64,000 nt of DNA from assembly GCF_030272615.1 (NCBI RefSeq), contig NC_081415.1, positions 627,541,240 through 627,605,239 of the forward strand, given 5' to 3'. How positions within the stretch are numbered: the stretch's first letter is position 1; each line of letters opens with the position of its first letter. Source of the DNA: Cryptomeria japonica. Taxonomy: Eukaryota; Streptophyta; Pinopsida; Cupressales; Cupressaceae. The notes under the pieces are model-generated. The model was not told the DNA's origin. It saw nothing but the letters and a program-made list of their open reading frames with translations, and searched no databases. Made by a program: the position numbers and the translations under genes. Shown here in pieces: positions 1 to 13,100 of the stretch.

Positions 1-19
1 GACTGAAGGGCTTGATGAA

Positions 20-1155
20 GATCAACGGTTGTCGCTCACTCGCGAGATTCTTTGAGGATTCGTAAAAGGGGTTGCGAGCTTGCGATTAAGAGGATTTGGT
101 AGCATTGTCGCTAACTCGCCGGTTCCATTCCTAATTGTTATAACCGGTTGAGAGTGTGCGATTAAATATGGGGATTGACACGTGGACTTGTTTGTCGGAT
201 TCTGTAAAAGTTTTGAAAGGCAATCGCCAATTAAATGCCACAGTAGCTAGTTCATGCAAGTGTGGCAATTAATGAGACTTGAGAGAAGTGATGGCGCCCA
301 AATACCATAAATTGCATGATGATTGATCTAGCCGAGATTTTGACATTTGTACAATTGCATTAATGCATTCTATCAGTTTAATTGAATTAATGCCACACTA
401 GCTAGTTCATGCAAGTGTGGCAGTTAACGAGACTTGAGAGAAGTGACAGCGCCCAAATACCATTTTATGTTGCGAGGTTGCGACGGGGTGTGATTTTATG
501 TTATCGCAAGGTCGCGAGGAGTTCGCAGTTAAGTCATTTTAATTTACAATCATGCAATGCGGTTAAGTCGCTTGCTCGCAGGTTTTGAAGTTGTTTAGCA
601 TTTTAAGTTGCGATCTGGCGACAGGTAAGTTTTGGTCTGATTTTGTGGTCATCGCATGCTCGCAGGTTTGTAAGTCTTAAGTCAAAAAGATTTGTGAGCA
701 TGTGACGGCGGTTAAGTGTCTTGTTGTCACGGGATTGCAAGGGTTTAAGTCAAGTTAAGTTTCTAGTTGCGAACTTGCGATGAAATAAGTTGTTTTGTTA
801 GATCAACGGTTGTCGCTCACTCACGAGATTCTTTGAGGATTCGTAAAAGGGGTTGCGAACTTGCGATTAAGAGGATTTGGTAGCATTGTCGCTAACTCGC
901 TAACATGTGGACTTGTTTGTCAGGTTCTGTAAAAGTTTTGAATGTCAATCGCCAATCAAATAGAAGGGCATGAATTTAAATTTTGCTTGAGTACTTCAGT
1001 TTAAAGTTTGAATTAATGCCACAGTAGCTAGTTCATGCAAGTGTGGCAATTAATGAGACTTGACACTTGAGAGAAGTGACGGCGCCCAAATAGTAAATAC
1101 CATAAATTGCATGATCAAGCGGAGGTTTTGTATAATTGCATTAATGCATTCTATC
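20..1155 (+). repeat. Duplicated 355-bp leader unit with CG-rich palindromic motifs
   Basis: Two copies of a unit beginning gatcaacggttgtcgctcac and ending taatgcattctatc lie at 20-374 and 801-1155. A partial third copy (gccacactagctagttcatg...) lies at about 384-463. Between them (464-800) the sequence is crowded with variants of gttgcgag, gtcgct and ctcgcgag; the last is a perfect 8-bp palindrome seen at 39-46. The block ends just before the start of the long decayed ORF at 1263 and probably represents its leader or LTR-proximal region. The left border is outside the window, so the full structure cannot be judged. Confidence 0.75.
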
Positions 1156-1262
1156 TTCGAGGTAATCCAGTGAATTGAGCTCTGCAACAACGTTGGAGAA
1201 TTCGGAGTGTTGGGTGTGAGAAAAATTCAGAAAATTGGTTAAGTTTTTCTCCTGCAGCTAAA

Positions 1263-4200
1263 ATGAGCCAGGCGACCAGTGGTACTAGAGGTTCCAAGCC
1301 CAAGCCCAAGGCCACGACAAGTGGAGTAGGAGGACCTGGAGGTTCCAAGGCCAGTGCCACTAAGGAATTTGATGCTAGGGACTTCCGTTGCTTTGAATAC
1401 AAATCATTTGGCATGGAGAGATTTATGGAGCCAATGCAAAAACCCTACCACGCCTAATATGACTGGTTCTACTCTGTTTAATTATTTTTGGAATAATAGG
1501 GTTAAGGGTGTCTCAATGTCAAACCCTTGGGATTTTAATATGGCAAAGTTAATTGTGCCAGATGTGTATGTTGATGTGGATTTGATCAAAGAGTTGGCCA
1601 AACGCTATTGCCCAGTATCTAGGGTAATCAAAAGAAAGAACCAGTCTGCCCTAGTTTCAATTAACAGAGCTAGCTTTGTTGAAGCTTTCCAGATTACTGG
1701 TGTTGCATGTACAGATATTGATTTGGAGCGGATTGCAGAGGATTATGACAAATACAAAGGTGTTATCAAGAAGCATGCAATCCCCAGATACATGCCTAGG
1801 GTGAATAGGAAGCTGGTTATAATTCCAGAGAGTATTGAACCACCATTTGACATCACACCTTTCCACCATTATATGCATTGTACAATCTATCGATTATGAA
1901 GAGTATGAAGAGTGTTGGGTTTTGATGGAGATTCAACAGTGTCAACTGAATTCCTGATGATGGCTATGGACATTCAACACCCAGATGTTAACAAAGATTA
2001 CGATTATGTGGGCTATGTGGTTGAACACATTCATAAAGCTCTAGTTGAAATTCAGAGTGGTGCACCCAGCCCTACATTCAAGCATTATTCATTGTTGATA
2101 CATTTAATCTTGTTCTATAATGTTGAGTTCGTGGATAAAGAATTGGAGCTTTTCAAAGAAGAATTGGGTGTCTTAATGCCAATACAAAGATGGACCTAAG
2201 TTTGGGACAGTAGTTCTCCCCATTCTTCTTTCCTTTTCTTTGAAAATTGGATTGTTTCGCCAATTATGGAAATGCTAGGAATAAATAGGGAACAATTGTC
2301 AATTAATGTTAGGAGAGTTTTGAGACCTTACCAGTATGTTCCAAACTGGCCTATTTCACATAACTAGGGGGACTTTTATTTTTTTGATAACTTTATTGTG
2401 ATCAAATTCTATGGGTGTCCTCAGCCTCCCCATATTTTACCAAAATTTGTTCCAATTAGGATTGCTTTTATGGAGTTTATCTAGCAATTGACCCTAGTTG
2501 AAAAAGAATACCTTGACAAACACAGGAAGGGTTCTCTTCTTCCTAGGCTTTGGGTTGCATCTGATTTTACCATTGGTAGGAGTTCCTTCGATGAAGTAAA
2601 CAATTTCCTTAAACAGTATAGGTTGGTTAATGTTGTGTCTAGATTCTGTGATCCAGAACAATTTACTAAAGTTGCAATGCCAAAAATGACACCTTGGGCC
2701 ACAATAAAGGACCATGAACCCATTGGATGATGAAGATGTGGTTAGAAATTTGTTGAGAAAAGATGAAGTACAAGAAAGGAGAAGAAAATGGAAAAATTTG
2801 ATGAGAGTTGAAGCAGAATTGAAGGCTGTAGACCCTAGTTTCTCAAGTTTTTGCCCTGATAGCCCGTACTTGGAGAGGATTAACAAAATGCTGAGTTTAT
2901 ATGAAACTCTGATGGAACAAATGCCTCAAATTCTAGAAATGGTTGCTCAGCAGCAAGACCCCCAAGATGGACATTCTTCACATGGCAAAAGGCCACTTAG
3001 TGTGTATACTGATGATGTAGAGAGTGGAGATGAAGTTCAATCTACCCAAGTGTCAGCTGCAAAGAAACAAAAAACCACTGAGGTCGGTACAATTGTGAGG
3101 AGAGACCCTGCTAGAGCAATTGTTACAGAACAAGGACACTACTTTCATCAAATAAGGACACATCTCAGAGAAGCAGGGCAGAATGAAGAACAGGGAGAAA
3201 CAAACGAAGCTCTTGCTCAAGGCTTTGATGAGCATGTGATGTTGTCAAATGAGTTCATGAAAGATGATGACTTTATTAAGTCAGATGAATTTAAAAGTTT
3301 TTTGACAAGGTTGAAACAAAATCAATTAAAACAAAATCTGATCATAGAGGAAACAAATTAAAAAAAGAAAGAGGAGATCATCAAGGCACTGCATGAATAT
3401 GATCCTGACAAGGAGGAAATATTTGTGGAACAAGCAAGACAATTGATAAAGAGTACTGGTATGATTATGATGCCTGATTGGGATATCCAGTCTATTTTTA
3501 TTATTGATCAAATTAGGAAGCAAGAGGACCCAATGTTTAGAACTGAATTTGAAATTGAAGATGTAATAAGAGGATCGGGATTTAATCCTAAGTCAAAGAC
3601 ACTTGTTGCTTGGTCTTTGGCCCCTTCCACTCAAAAGCCCCACCTTCTAAATATCCAAGTAGAAAAAAAAGTTGACAGAATGATCTGGAACTTGCAGAAC
3701 ACAACTGACATGGAGATTGCCTCATTTTTTACTCAAGTTTCTTTCATGAATTTATCAAAAACAGAGGATTTGTCAAGAAGATACACAGAAACATATACCC
3801 AATTGATTGCATTGTCTAAAAAATATGAAGAGACACTGATGAAGAAGGGCGCTCTAGAGGAAGAGTTAGTGGAGTTGAAAGAAAAAATTGCAAATGAGCC
3901 CCCTCCAATACAGATTACAGAACAAGTACAAGAAATACCAGCTGATGTGACATCAAAAATGGAGGAATACACAGGGAAAATTGAAAAGCTTGAAAAGGAA
4001 CAAAATGTCAAGGCTATCTCTATTGTGTCAGGAATTCTGAAACACAGGATTAATGTATTGAAAGACAAATTAATGGTTGTGCATGATTTGCACATTTCTT
4101 TGAAAGAGGCAAGCAAAACATCCTTTGAGGCTGTTGCTTTTTTTGGACCTTTGTTCAATGTTTGGTCAAGAAGAAGCAGATTAATGGATAAGCTAGATAC

Positions 4201-4615
4201 TGCAATGATGTATAGTGACGAGTTCCCTCCCAAGATCAGTGACACTAAAGAAGGATGTGCTTATAAATGAAAAATTGCAGACATTTGGGGAAGGTTATAA
4301 TAAATTGGTGTCTTCAATTTATGGTAATAGTGGAGATTTGAAATCAGTTTCTTATTGGACCAGCAAATTTGATTTGATTCTGGAGCAAGAAGAAATAATC
4401 AAGCATGTAAATGAACAGGTCGATGCTGACTTCCTTAACGGTCTGCTTGATTCACTATTCAAGGTTGAGGTTGACCATGCAAAGTTTATTGTTGAATCCA
4501 GGGCAGTTACAAATGTCAGATGAACAGATTCAGTTGCAAAGTTGGAAGAGGTAAAGGCATTCAGTTGGCCAACAGACAAAGAGGGGACAGGTGGCAAGCC
4601 ATGCTAAAGCCAAAG
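1263..4615 (+). pseudogene. Decayed long coiled-coil ORF of a repeat element (copy 1)
   Basis: No family is recognised. An ATG at 1263 opens a Gly/Lys/Pro-rich N-terminus, then a frameshift near 1440 moves coding to another frame (open 1441-1896). That frame continues past stops at 1897, 1906, 2197, about 2365 and about 2481 to about 2730. A second shift near 2700-2714 leads to the frame open at 2714-3358 and 3362-4267, and a last shift near 4240 leads to a tail ending about 4523-4615. Summed, it is about 1,100 codons. The N-terminal third is globular-looking and the middle is charged and low-complexity (about 2960-3130). The C-terminal half is strongly helical and coiled-coil-like (about 3750-4200, Glu/Lys/Leu rich). 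No reverse transcriptase, integrase, protease or zinc knuckle is visible. A good 3' splice site (tttttctcctgcag) ends five bases upstream of the ATG, so the ORF may have been expressed from a spliced leader. Similar architecture recurs at 37401-48797 and 64000-61739. It is probably an accessory ORF of an LTR element; homology between copies is inferred from layout. Confidence 0.6.
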
Positions 4616-6515
4616 AAGAAATCTCAGGTTGAGGTTGCTACCCAAGATTCCTCACAGTAATCCTAAGCTTGTTGAATCCTCAGGTTGAGGTTGCCACTTT
4701 TATTGATCAATGATGTTGAACTTGAAAACTCTTAATATTATATAGTTAGAATAGCTCAACTGTTCAAGAATTTGATAAGTGCATAGTTGAATCGCATTGT
4801 GAATTTATTTTCTGATATCATTATGAATATAATATCAATATCATTTGCAGTTTGAGCAATGAGATCTTCACATAATTGTCTTTGTGTTGAATTTATGTTT
4901 TCACTGTGAATTGAATGGTCAAGGGTTTTTCAGTTTACATATGAATCTGGGTTGTGTACGTAATGGCATTATTCATAATTTCATTCCTATTTATCTGCAA
5001 ATGAATCTTATTGAAATTTATTATCAAGTTGTCTTGAATTGTAAGTGACTGAGACTCTATGCCCTAGGATAAGGCACTGGTCTATTGTCTTGATGTTTTA
5101 CTAATTATGTTGTATTCCTATCTATTGTGGTGTTTAATACTTTCATTCTTAATACTCTTATGATTTTATATGCTATGGATGTTTATGTAATATATATGGA
5201 GGTGTTCTATGACTATTTATAATCCGCCCACCAATTACAATGAGGTGAATCCTTAATATGATTCCAGACTAATAGAAATTTTGCATTCCTGGGCATAATA
5301 GGATTAGGAAGCATTAAATGAAAAATTACATACACCATAACAATGCAACAAATGAAAAAAGTTAAATCTCATGATTCTGATCATTTGAAAGAGATAGAAT
5401 TATACACAAAATAAATTTATATATAACTCCTTCAAGAACCTGCACAAAGCTTGGCACTAAATGCTTTTCATTTGCTCTGTAAATGACTATACAGTATACA
5501 ACTTGCTCCCTTCACCTAGAGTCTAGAATCACTACTGGAACCAAAAAAGGAACCCCAATGACTGTACAACTTGCAAAACTGCTTGAGCCATGCCATTATC
5601 ACCATGATGTCTTCCGATGGAACGTGAGATGTTACGTTATGTCCAACAGATTGTTTCTAAATAGAGGAGGAAGCCTTCATGCCCAGAAACAGAGAAAATG
5701 GAAAGAGGAGCTCGAGCCTTCATGCCCACGATCAGGGAAAGTGGAAATAGGAGCTTTAAGGTAAATGTAATATGTAAGGGAGGGATCGCAGCTTCCATGT
5801 CGTCACAAAGATGACTGACTGCCACTCCCCACCCAAACAAATTCTTCTTTCATTCCTCTACGGACTCCTTCTTCAAACCCCTTGCCATCCTATGGCAGAG
5901 TAGAAGAAGAGGATGTGCCATGCTTGGCCTTTCTTGACAAGAAAAGGCTTTCACACCCCCTCTGACAATCCTTCTCACTTTCACAACCCCTCTGACAATA
6001 AACAAACTCACACAGAAGAAAACAAAAAAACACCCATCCGGTATCACAGAGCACACAACTACTCCATGCACGATCCTGCTCAAACATCATCTTCCTTTCT
6101 GAGGAAAAAACCACTCTCAGAAAATGAGAAAGGTTTCTTTTCTAAGTTTCTCTTCTACCAATTAAGTCACCACTCCATTGTATTTATAACATTTTCACAC
6201 TTCATTTGGTGATGCTCATTCATGTGAAAAATCATCTTTTTGGTGTTTTTCGACATAACTGTAGACTCTAGAAATCCACTACATCCTACTAAGGCTCATC
6301 TATTGTGAACAATTTTGTTATGATTTTATTCCTCCTTGATTGGACAAATTTTGCTTCAAAATCCCTGACAACAAGCAACCGTGATCTCCCATCTCTAACT
6401 CAGAAGCTCTCAAATCCTTTTTTGTCTCTGAAATTGTCGTCCTCGCTTGTCTAATCAACCTCGACTCAAGAGAAACCTTCAAACTAGTCCTTCAAGAACG
6501 AGTCAGCATCCAAGC
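4616..6515. other. No gene seen; 3' flank of decayed element
   Basis: The segment is AT-rich with short, unconserved ORFs only. The ORFs at 5483-5764 and 5850-6212 overlap on both strands and have no recognisable domain. A short direct repeat of ccctctgacaat lies at about 5959-5999. No PBS, polypurine tract or LTR border was found, so where the left element ends is unresolved. Confidence 0.5.
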
Positions 6516-6519
6516 CTTA

Positions 6520-7645
6520 AAAATTTTAGGTTGCGAACTAGCAACCAGATAGTTTGTGGTTAAGTTTTATGGTTATCGCCAGCTTGCGAGGTAAAATGTC
6601 TAAAGACATGATCAAGCCGTGAGTTGGCGACAAGTTGGTTTGGGTTTACGTCGCGAGGTCTCTAGCTTTTTGGGTGTTAGCGTTTTATATTACTAAGCTG
6701 GAGATTGTTAGTGAAATTGCTTTGATCGCGAGGTCTCGAGTTGGTCTGATGTCATACATTATAGCCACGAGAGTTAGCGAGTAAATCATTTCATACAGTT
6801 GTCGCTAGCTCTCATGTTTGTTTAATGTTAGCATTTTTAAGTCACGAGCTAGCAACTTGACAGTTTGTAGTTAGGTTTAATGGTTATCGTCAACTCGCGA
6901 AGTTAAATGTCTGAAGACTTGATCAAGCCACGAGCTTGCGAGTGAAGTTAAATGTCTAAAGACCTGATCAAGCCGCGAGCTTGCAAGTGAAATGCTAGCG
7001 GTTAAGAGATAAACAATTTTATGTTGGCGAGTATGCGACAAGGGTTAAAGTTACCACTATCTCCAAGTCGCTGCGATGACGAGGATTTAACATTTGTGGT
7101 CGAGAATTGGCGAGTGTCAGTTCAATTTCCCTCAATCGCTAGATCTCGAGGTTAAGAAGGCTTAGCATTTTCAACTTGCGAGTTGGAGATAGAGAGTCGT
7201 AAGGGCTTGTCGCTAGGTCGCGAGATTTTCTAATGGGCAATCTTCCAGTCAGAGAGTTGACGACTGTGTGCCACATGTTTTAATTACTCAAAGTTAATAT
7301 CTTGAAATCGCCAATATTTTTTTTTATGGTTTGAAAATAGCTTGAAATTGCCAATATTTTATTTTTATGGTTTGAAAATAGGTCGAAATTGCCAATGCAA
7401 ATATTTTTATAGTTTTAAAAACATTACCATTCGCCCATGCAATTATTTTTTGGGTTTTAAAAACAGTACAATTCGCCAAGATTTTTCACAAACTTTGAAC
7501 GATCATGGCTAATTCGCCAATGGAGATTATTATTTTTCTCCGTAAACCGCAAAAATTCGCCAATAAAATTAAAATTTTCTTCGGAATTATACAACTTTCG
7601 CCATGTTCTTACACCTTGTCCAAGGGGGGGGTTCTTAAATTTTTC
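6520..7645. repeat. Second CG-rich motif array (gcgag/tcgct, then cgccaa)
   Basis: From about 6530 to 7260, variants of gcgagctngcga, gtcgctagctcgcgag and gcgaggtctcgag occur every 30-60 bases, very like the array at 464-900. From about 7300 to 7570 the recurring word changes to attcgccaat or ttgccaatattt (about eight occurrences) in AT-rich spacers. The word cgccaat also occurs in the left leader (near 229 and 950), so this looks like the leader of a second member of the same family. No ORF follows it; a reverse-oriented LINE remnant does. Confidence 0.6.
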
Positions 7646-7649
7646 CTCG

Positions 7650-8600
7650 GAATCAAATAGACGAATTAGCACATGATTGATGAGACATTTTTAGGTGTCT
7701 ACAAACTCCATTTAGATTAAAACCCCAAACTAGGGTTCCATCCTTCTCTAAGGAACAACATAAATGATTTTTCAAAATATAATTGAGAGCATCTTGATCG
7801 TTCAAGTCATCCCCTACTTGCCAATGGCTCGAAAGATTGGATTTTGCCCACAATCGAGATGTCTTGAAATCAGAAACTTTAGACCAACCGTCTTCCAAAA
7901 ATCTTTAAGGCCAAAAAAATGATAGTAAGAACTCGGGGATTAAGATCCCACGAGTGTGACCAAAAAAGAGCATTACATCCAAACTTGATAATCCCAAAAA
8001 ACCCCTCTTCACAAGAGATGCTCCTTTAATAATGTTCTAAATCATCGATCATTTGCCAACTAAATTCTTTCTGGGAACCTCCTCAATAGCAACCCCACAT
8101 AAATATTTCTGATGAAAAAAGTTATGCCCATGGCTGATTCTGCTGTTGCCACCATTTCCAAATAAGTTTGCAGCCAAGGCTTGACTATTAAACTCAAAAA
8201 GCCTAAGAGCAAGACCTCCATATTGCTTAGGCCCACAAACCCAATCCCATCTAGTAAGGCTCCACACATGAGACTCAAAATTCCTTACCCAATTTTTTGT
8301 GGGGAAAGTTAATCAAATTGTCTAAAAAAAATTTGGGTGCAAGAAGTACCAGAAATCTATTTTTAACCGGAAGGAACTGCAGCATTCCATCAAAAAATTT
8401 GGATGCAAAAAGTACCAGAAATTGTTAAAAAAATTGAGATTTACGAACCACACAAAAAATTGTTCCTCAAAATATCCAACATTCTTGAAAAAACTCAATT
8501 AGGAATCCATCTAGATCAGGAGCTTTAATTTTCTTCATTTAGAAAATCAGTATTTCCAATTCCTCAAGAGTGATTGATGCCGTTAGCTGATTGTTCATTT
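7650..8600 (-). mobile_element. Decayed LINE fragment (reverse transcriptase to post-RT region)
   Basis: Read on the minus strand, about 8545-8470 encodes a LINE reverse transcriptase block of the form KAPDLDGF...FFQECW, the degenerate counterpart of the plant LINE motif K(S/A)PGPDG. At 8278-8049 follows the typical post-RT block with W-D-W-V-C-x-P-K-x-x-GGL and then NSQALAANLF. At 7898-7653 is a further Trp/Cys-rich fragment. Only about 200 bp separate the RT and post-RT motifs, far less than in an intact element, so there is a large internal deletion as well as stops and frameshifts. Non-functional. Confidence 0.65.
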
Positions 8601-10131
8601 CATTAGTAACCAATGAAGGGATACAGCCCTGCCATTAGCTAATTGCTCATATGCTTTCTCTTTCTAAACAATTTTTGAACTTTCATAGCTCATATTCCTC
8701 CATTAATATCCCCCTTTAATATTTAAGATCAGTTTTTCCTAAAAAATTTGCGTGCTTTCACGCTATTATATCATATCTTGTTTCCCTAACATTTTATATC
8801 AATCCTTTAAGTCATAAACGAGAACTGACTTCTCACTTTTTAAACACCTCTTAAACCGAACTTCTCCACAATCAAATTGTCGATAGTCAGGACGTCTCCG
8901 AAGAGTCAGGAACACCTCACCCACTTGACACCAGCAGAAATAAATTACCCTCTAATTAACCAAGATTAGAAAATTATAACTAACACAACACATACTTGGT
9001 ACTTACAAGGCAGGTGACAACCATACTTCATTTCCAACACACATGACCGTTTATGACTTCAAAGGTTCTTATATCAAATTTCATCTTAGCAATACTAGGG
9101 AAAGCCACCACTGCAATACCCAAGATTAAAGCTTAAACAGGCGGGTACCTGGCTCCTATAATTATGAAGTTGTTATCCTCAACAAATATACAGCTGCTCG
9201 TGTACAGCAAAATTTTGTTTAATTGTGACTGATAGCATAACCTTCAAAGGTACTAAGAATAAGATTATGCTTTTAGTAAACCTTAAATATGGGGTACCCT
9301 ACAGCTATTTGCTACTAGGAATGTCACAATGCATTGTGTACGTATGGCTACGTACTGCAAGTGAACTGAAGTAAAGAGAATAGATTGAAAATCTCTTAAA
9401 TTGTGTATTGAATTTGAGGATGTACATTCAATTTGCAAACCAAAAAACCACCTTAAAAATATTACATTCAGTCTGAAGTGCACTTTTTTACATCTGAGTA
9501 GTTATAAATATGAAAGAAGAACATTTAAAGCCTCATTTGTTGAGGAATCAATTTGCCTGATTAGATGACAAAAGAGATTTTGAGTTAGAAGCAGTGTCTG
9601 TGAGTCTTTTGCCTGTCCTTCGTAGCAATGCCAATTAGTGAAGCAGAAAGCTGCCTAGAATACAGAGGGTCAAAAACACTGTAACTAACCAGAACTTGCT
9701 GTTCTTACAATGCCTCCTCAACACATTAATGTGGCTGAACCATATGTTTTGACTGACAGGCATGCTAAAGGTATTCAGGCCAATGTTATATGGTGCAAGA
9801 CAGAATTTGGGCAAAATAATAACAGTGAACCATTTAAGCAATGGGCATTTCCATGAAAATCATCTTCGAAACGTGCACTGTTAATCCAACAAAAAAGAAA
9901 GTAAGAAAGAGAAACTTGCATATTTCCTTATTATATACTCAAATACTTGTGTACAATTATTTTAAAACATTCTAGGGAATGAGATTCCCCATATCTTTTT
10001 CATTGAATTTTAAATTCTGCTCAACTGCTAAGTTAAAGATTTAAAATAGTGGTCAGTGACTAAATGAAGAACCTTGAAAGAATTCTAATGCCCAGATTTA
10101 AGCTCTGGCATCATAAGGCCATGCACTAACT
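8601..10131. other. 3' flank and probable 3' UTR side of the OTU gene
   Basis: No coding region is supported. The part next to 10131 should contain the 3' UTR of the minus-strand OTU gene. No polyadenylation site can be fixed from sequence alone. The ORFs at 9283-9483 and 9635-9841 have no recognisable features. Confidence 0.5.
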
Positions 10132-13100
10132 TTACTCTGCAGCTTTTCCTTTCATCCTAGGATTGCCTGACGTGGTCTCTATAAGATAAAAGACCATAGA
10201 ATCAATATCATCACGAAAAATGTTATATGCTTCCATCACTTTTGCATAACTGAAACCCATAGATAGAACAGTCTGCACACTACTTGTGACTACACGGTCT
10301 GGAACTATTTGAAAATCTCCAAGATGAACCCTATGGTCATTTGTGGATGTTCCTGAGGCAATAAAAAGAGGAAAAACTGAAAACCAAAGCACTAATAAAC
10401 TAATTCATTGAGAATTTCTTTGTCCAAAACAAACCTAGAAAATAATTAGTGGAATGTAACCACAAAAAAAAGCTTGGCATTCAAGGAATAAGACTCACTT
10501 GCACTAGAAGATGATGGTTCAGCTCCAGAAGTGGAGGACTCTTTACCACCATGTTGTTGGAGGGTGCGAAGATATTCAGCCCGTGAAGCCTCCATAACCG
10601 TGCGTTCAATTTCCTTCTCTGTTAGCTCCAAATCAGAGTAGAAGCGACCCTCAGCTAAAAGAGCCTGCCATTAAAAAACATAGATGTTATAAGGTCAATA
10701 TAGTGCCTCCAAATCATGAATATCAGGGCATAAGGAAGTTTGCTGCTGATTAAGAATGTCACCATCACATGTAAGTAATGTATGCAGAATAAACTGAAAC
10801 TCCCAACTTATTCAGTATACTCCATATTCATCATGACAAACAGGAAACTACTATTTCCAATATATAGAGCATTAATGCATATACTGTGGTGGTCTTTGAC
10901 AAAAGAAGTATTCCTAAGTTTTCCAGAGCGTTCTATCCATAGAAAGCCTGCAACAATATGAGCTTGAACTTCATCCTTCCCAAATTTGTAGGTGTAATGA
11001 TTGAGAGTGCTTCTGGGTTTAACTCTTCAGTAGTTTTTAGCATCAAACCAGATTCTGTAATGACGGATAACAGAGAGTGATATGGAAAGTTGAAGGATGC
11101 TAGAAACGACTACACAGTTGAATCTATAAGCACTCGATCACTATCATGGATTGTGGAAACACTCTCTTATTGTAGAAATAATATTATCAATATATAATCA
11201 GATTTGTCATATCCACGTCTTGAATCCATTAACAAATACACCAACAACACACATTATCTTGCTGAGAAAGCAAAAGGCAGCTGTTAATTGTATTTATCAG
11301 TGTTCCACGGCTGTTGGGGACGGGGATACAAAGGGCCTAAGTTTGGGGACAGTGGCAGGGTGGTGGTGCTGATATAGTTATACGTATACTTATAGTACTT
11401 GAAAAACTAGTTGTGAAAAGATGTACAACAGTATAAGAATTACATTTCAAATGAAACTGTAGGAAACTAGTAAAATTATAAAATACTAAATAGCAAAATT
11501 ATAAATACTAAATCTAAGTACGAAGATTCCTTGAATGCTAAATTGCTAAATGAAATTTGACAAATAAAATTGTCAAATTGGAGATTTCTATTATATCAAA
11601 AATATGAATATCTGATATCACAAAGTCTATAAAGATGATTACATGATGCATCATTACAATGAGTAGCAAATAGCAATAGCATTACAAAAGACAAAATGCC
11701 AAAATGTCAAAACTCCTTCAATCAGACTTCTCCAAGTTTTTTCTCCTCTTCAGCTTGCTGGAAAAAAAAAATCAGACTTAGAAATGTGAATGAAATCACT
11801 AAATTTGGTGGTTTTGTGTTGCATTGGGGTAAGGGGTGGGGCCCACGTCAAATTAGGGTCACCCCCTACCCCCAAAAATGGCTCATATTTAAAAAAAATT
11901 AAAAATTGAAATGCCTTCTACGTTGGGCAACGGGAGTTTTCGGGACATCTCCCCGCCCCTCAAGAGACTTTTGGGCGTCTCCCAAGCATTCTTGGAGAAG
12001 CACCGGTGGTGGTGGCGGGAGACGCCATGTCCCCATCTCCCAGTCTCAAAAATGTGACCTAAGTGGCGGGGGGGGGGGGGGGGGGGGTGGGGGGCGCATG
12101 TTTCCGTGGAACACTAGTTTTTATTGACCTCTCATTTCTTTAAGTGAATCAACTCCTTAATTTTCTTAGTTAAAGAAAGAATAATGTTTCTTCCATTGTG
12201 TTCTCTAATACAATCTTACCACAGAAAACAACACTCACAGAAATCATGCGATACCAAACCAATAAATTATAGAAAACATAGTAATGACACCTGGACTTAC
12301 AAGTCAATTTTTTATTTGAGGCTCAACAACGAAGCTCAGCAGTTCTGTTTTCACAATAAAAAGAACTGAATTTCATGAATTTTTATACTGCACATTTTTG
12401 GAGATACAAATACTAAGAGGAAGACTCGACCAAGTCAGTGACTTAACTATGCAGACCAGACAAGACTGAATCAAGGCTAGTGTCTTGGTAAATGCTTCCT
12501 AGTGTCACAACCATGTTAACAATATTTGCTAAGAATACGATGATCAGGTACAAATCAAAGTAAAAACCCACATGGCATGTATGCATACAAGTAAGAAAAT
12601 TTGCCAGGAATGACATTAGCAAGCGAGTCATAGCCAAAAAAAAGGTGCGTATCTCAAGCTAGCCCCTGCATATTTGAACCTTCTGTCGTTGAAGTACGTG
12701 TGTTTCTAAAGGTCAGGTCTCAACCCCCAACAAAAGACCCTACATAATTGCACTCTTTACTTCATAGGCTTCATGATGCATGAGTTCTCTGCTTGTAGCG
12801 TCCTCTTGGAACCAAATCAGATAAAACATTTGTGCAAAATTTGCGCCCATCCGTGTGTTTGTAAAGGTCAGGTCTCATGACACTACACCCCCCAACAAAA
12901 GACCCTACATAGTTGCACTCTTTACTTCGTAGGCTTCATGATGCATGAGTTCTCTGCTTGTAGCATCCTCTTGAAACCAAATCAGAGAAAACATTTGTGC
13001 ACAACAATGTTGACTGTATTAAAAGGTCTCAGTTCTACTTAAACCTCTTCTTGGACTTTTTTTCCTGCTATTGTGTAAACTGGTAAAAAGTGATATCAGA

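Noticed and set aside
12066..12090. Poly-G run suggesting a G-quadruplex regulatory site
   Set aside because: It is part of the G-rich subterminal region of hAT element A and homopolymer length is error-prone in assemblies.
11906..12127. Glycine-rich protein ORF
   Set aside because: The glycines come from the poly-G run in hAT element A.
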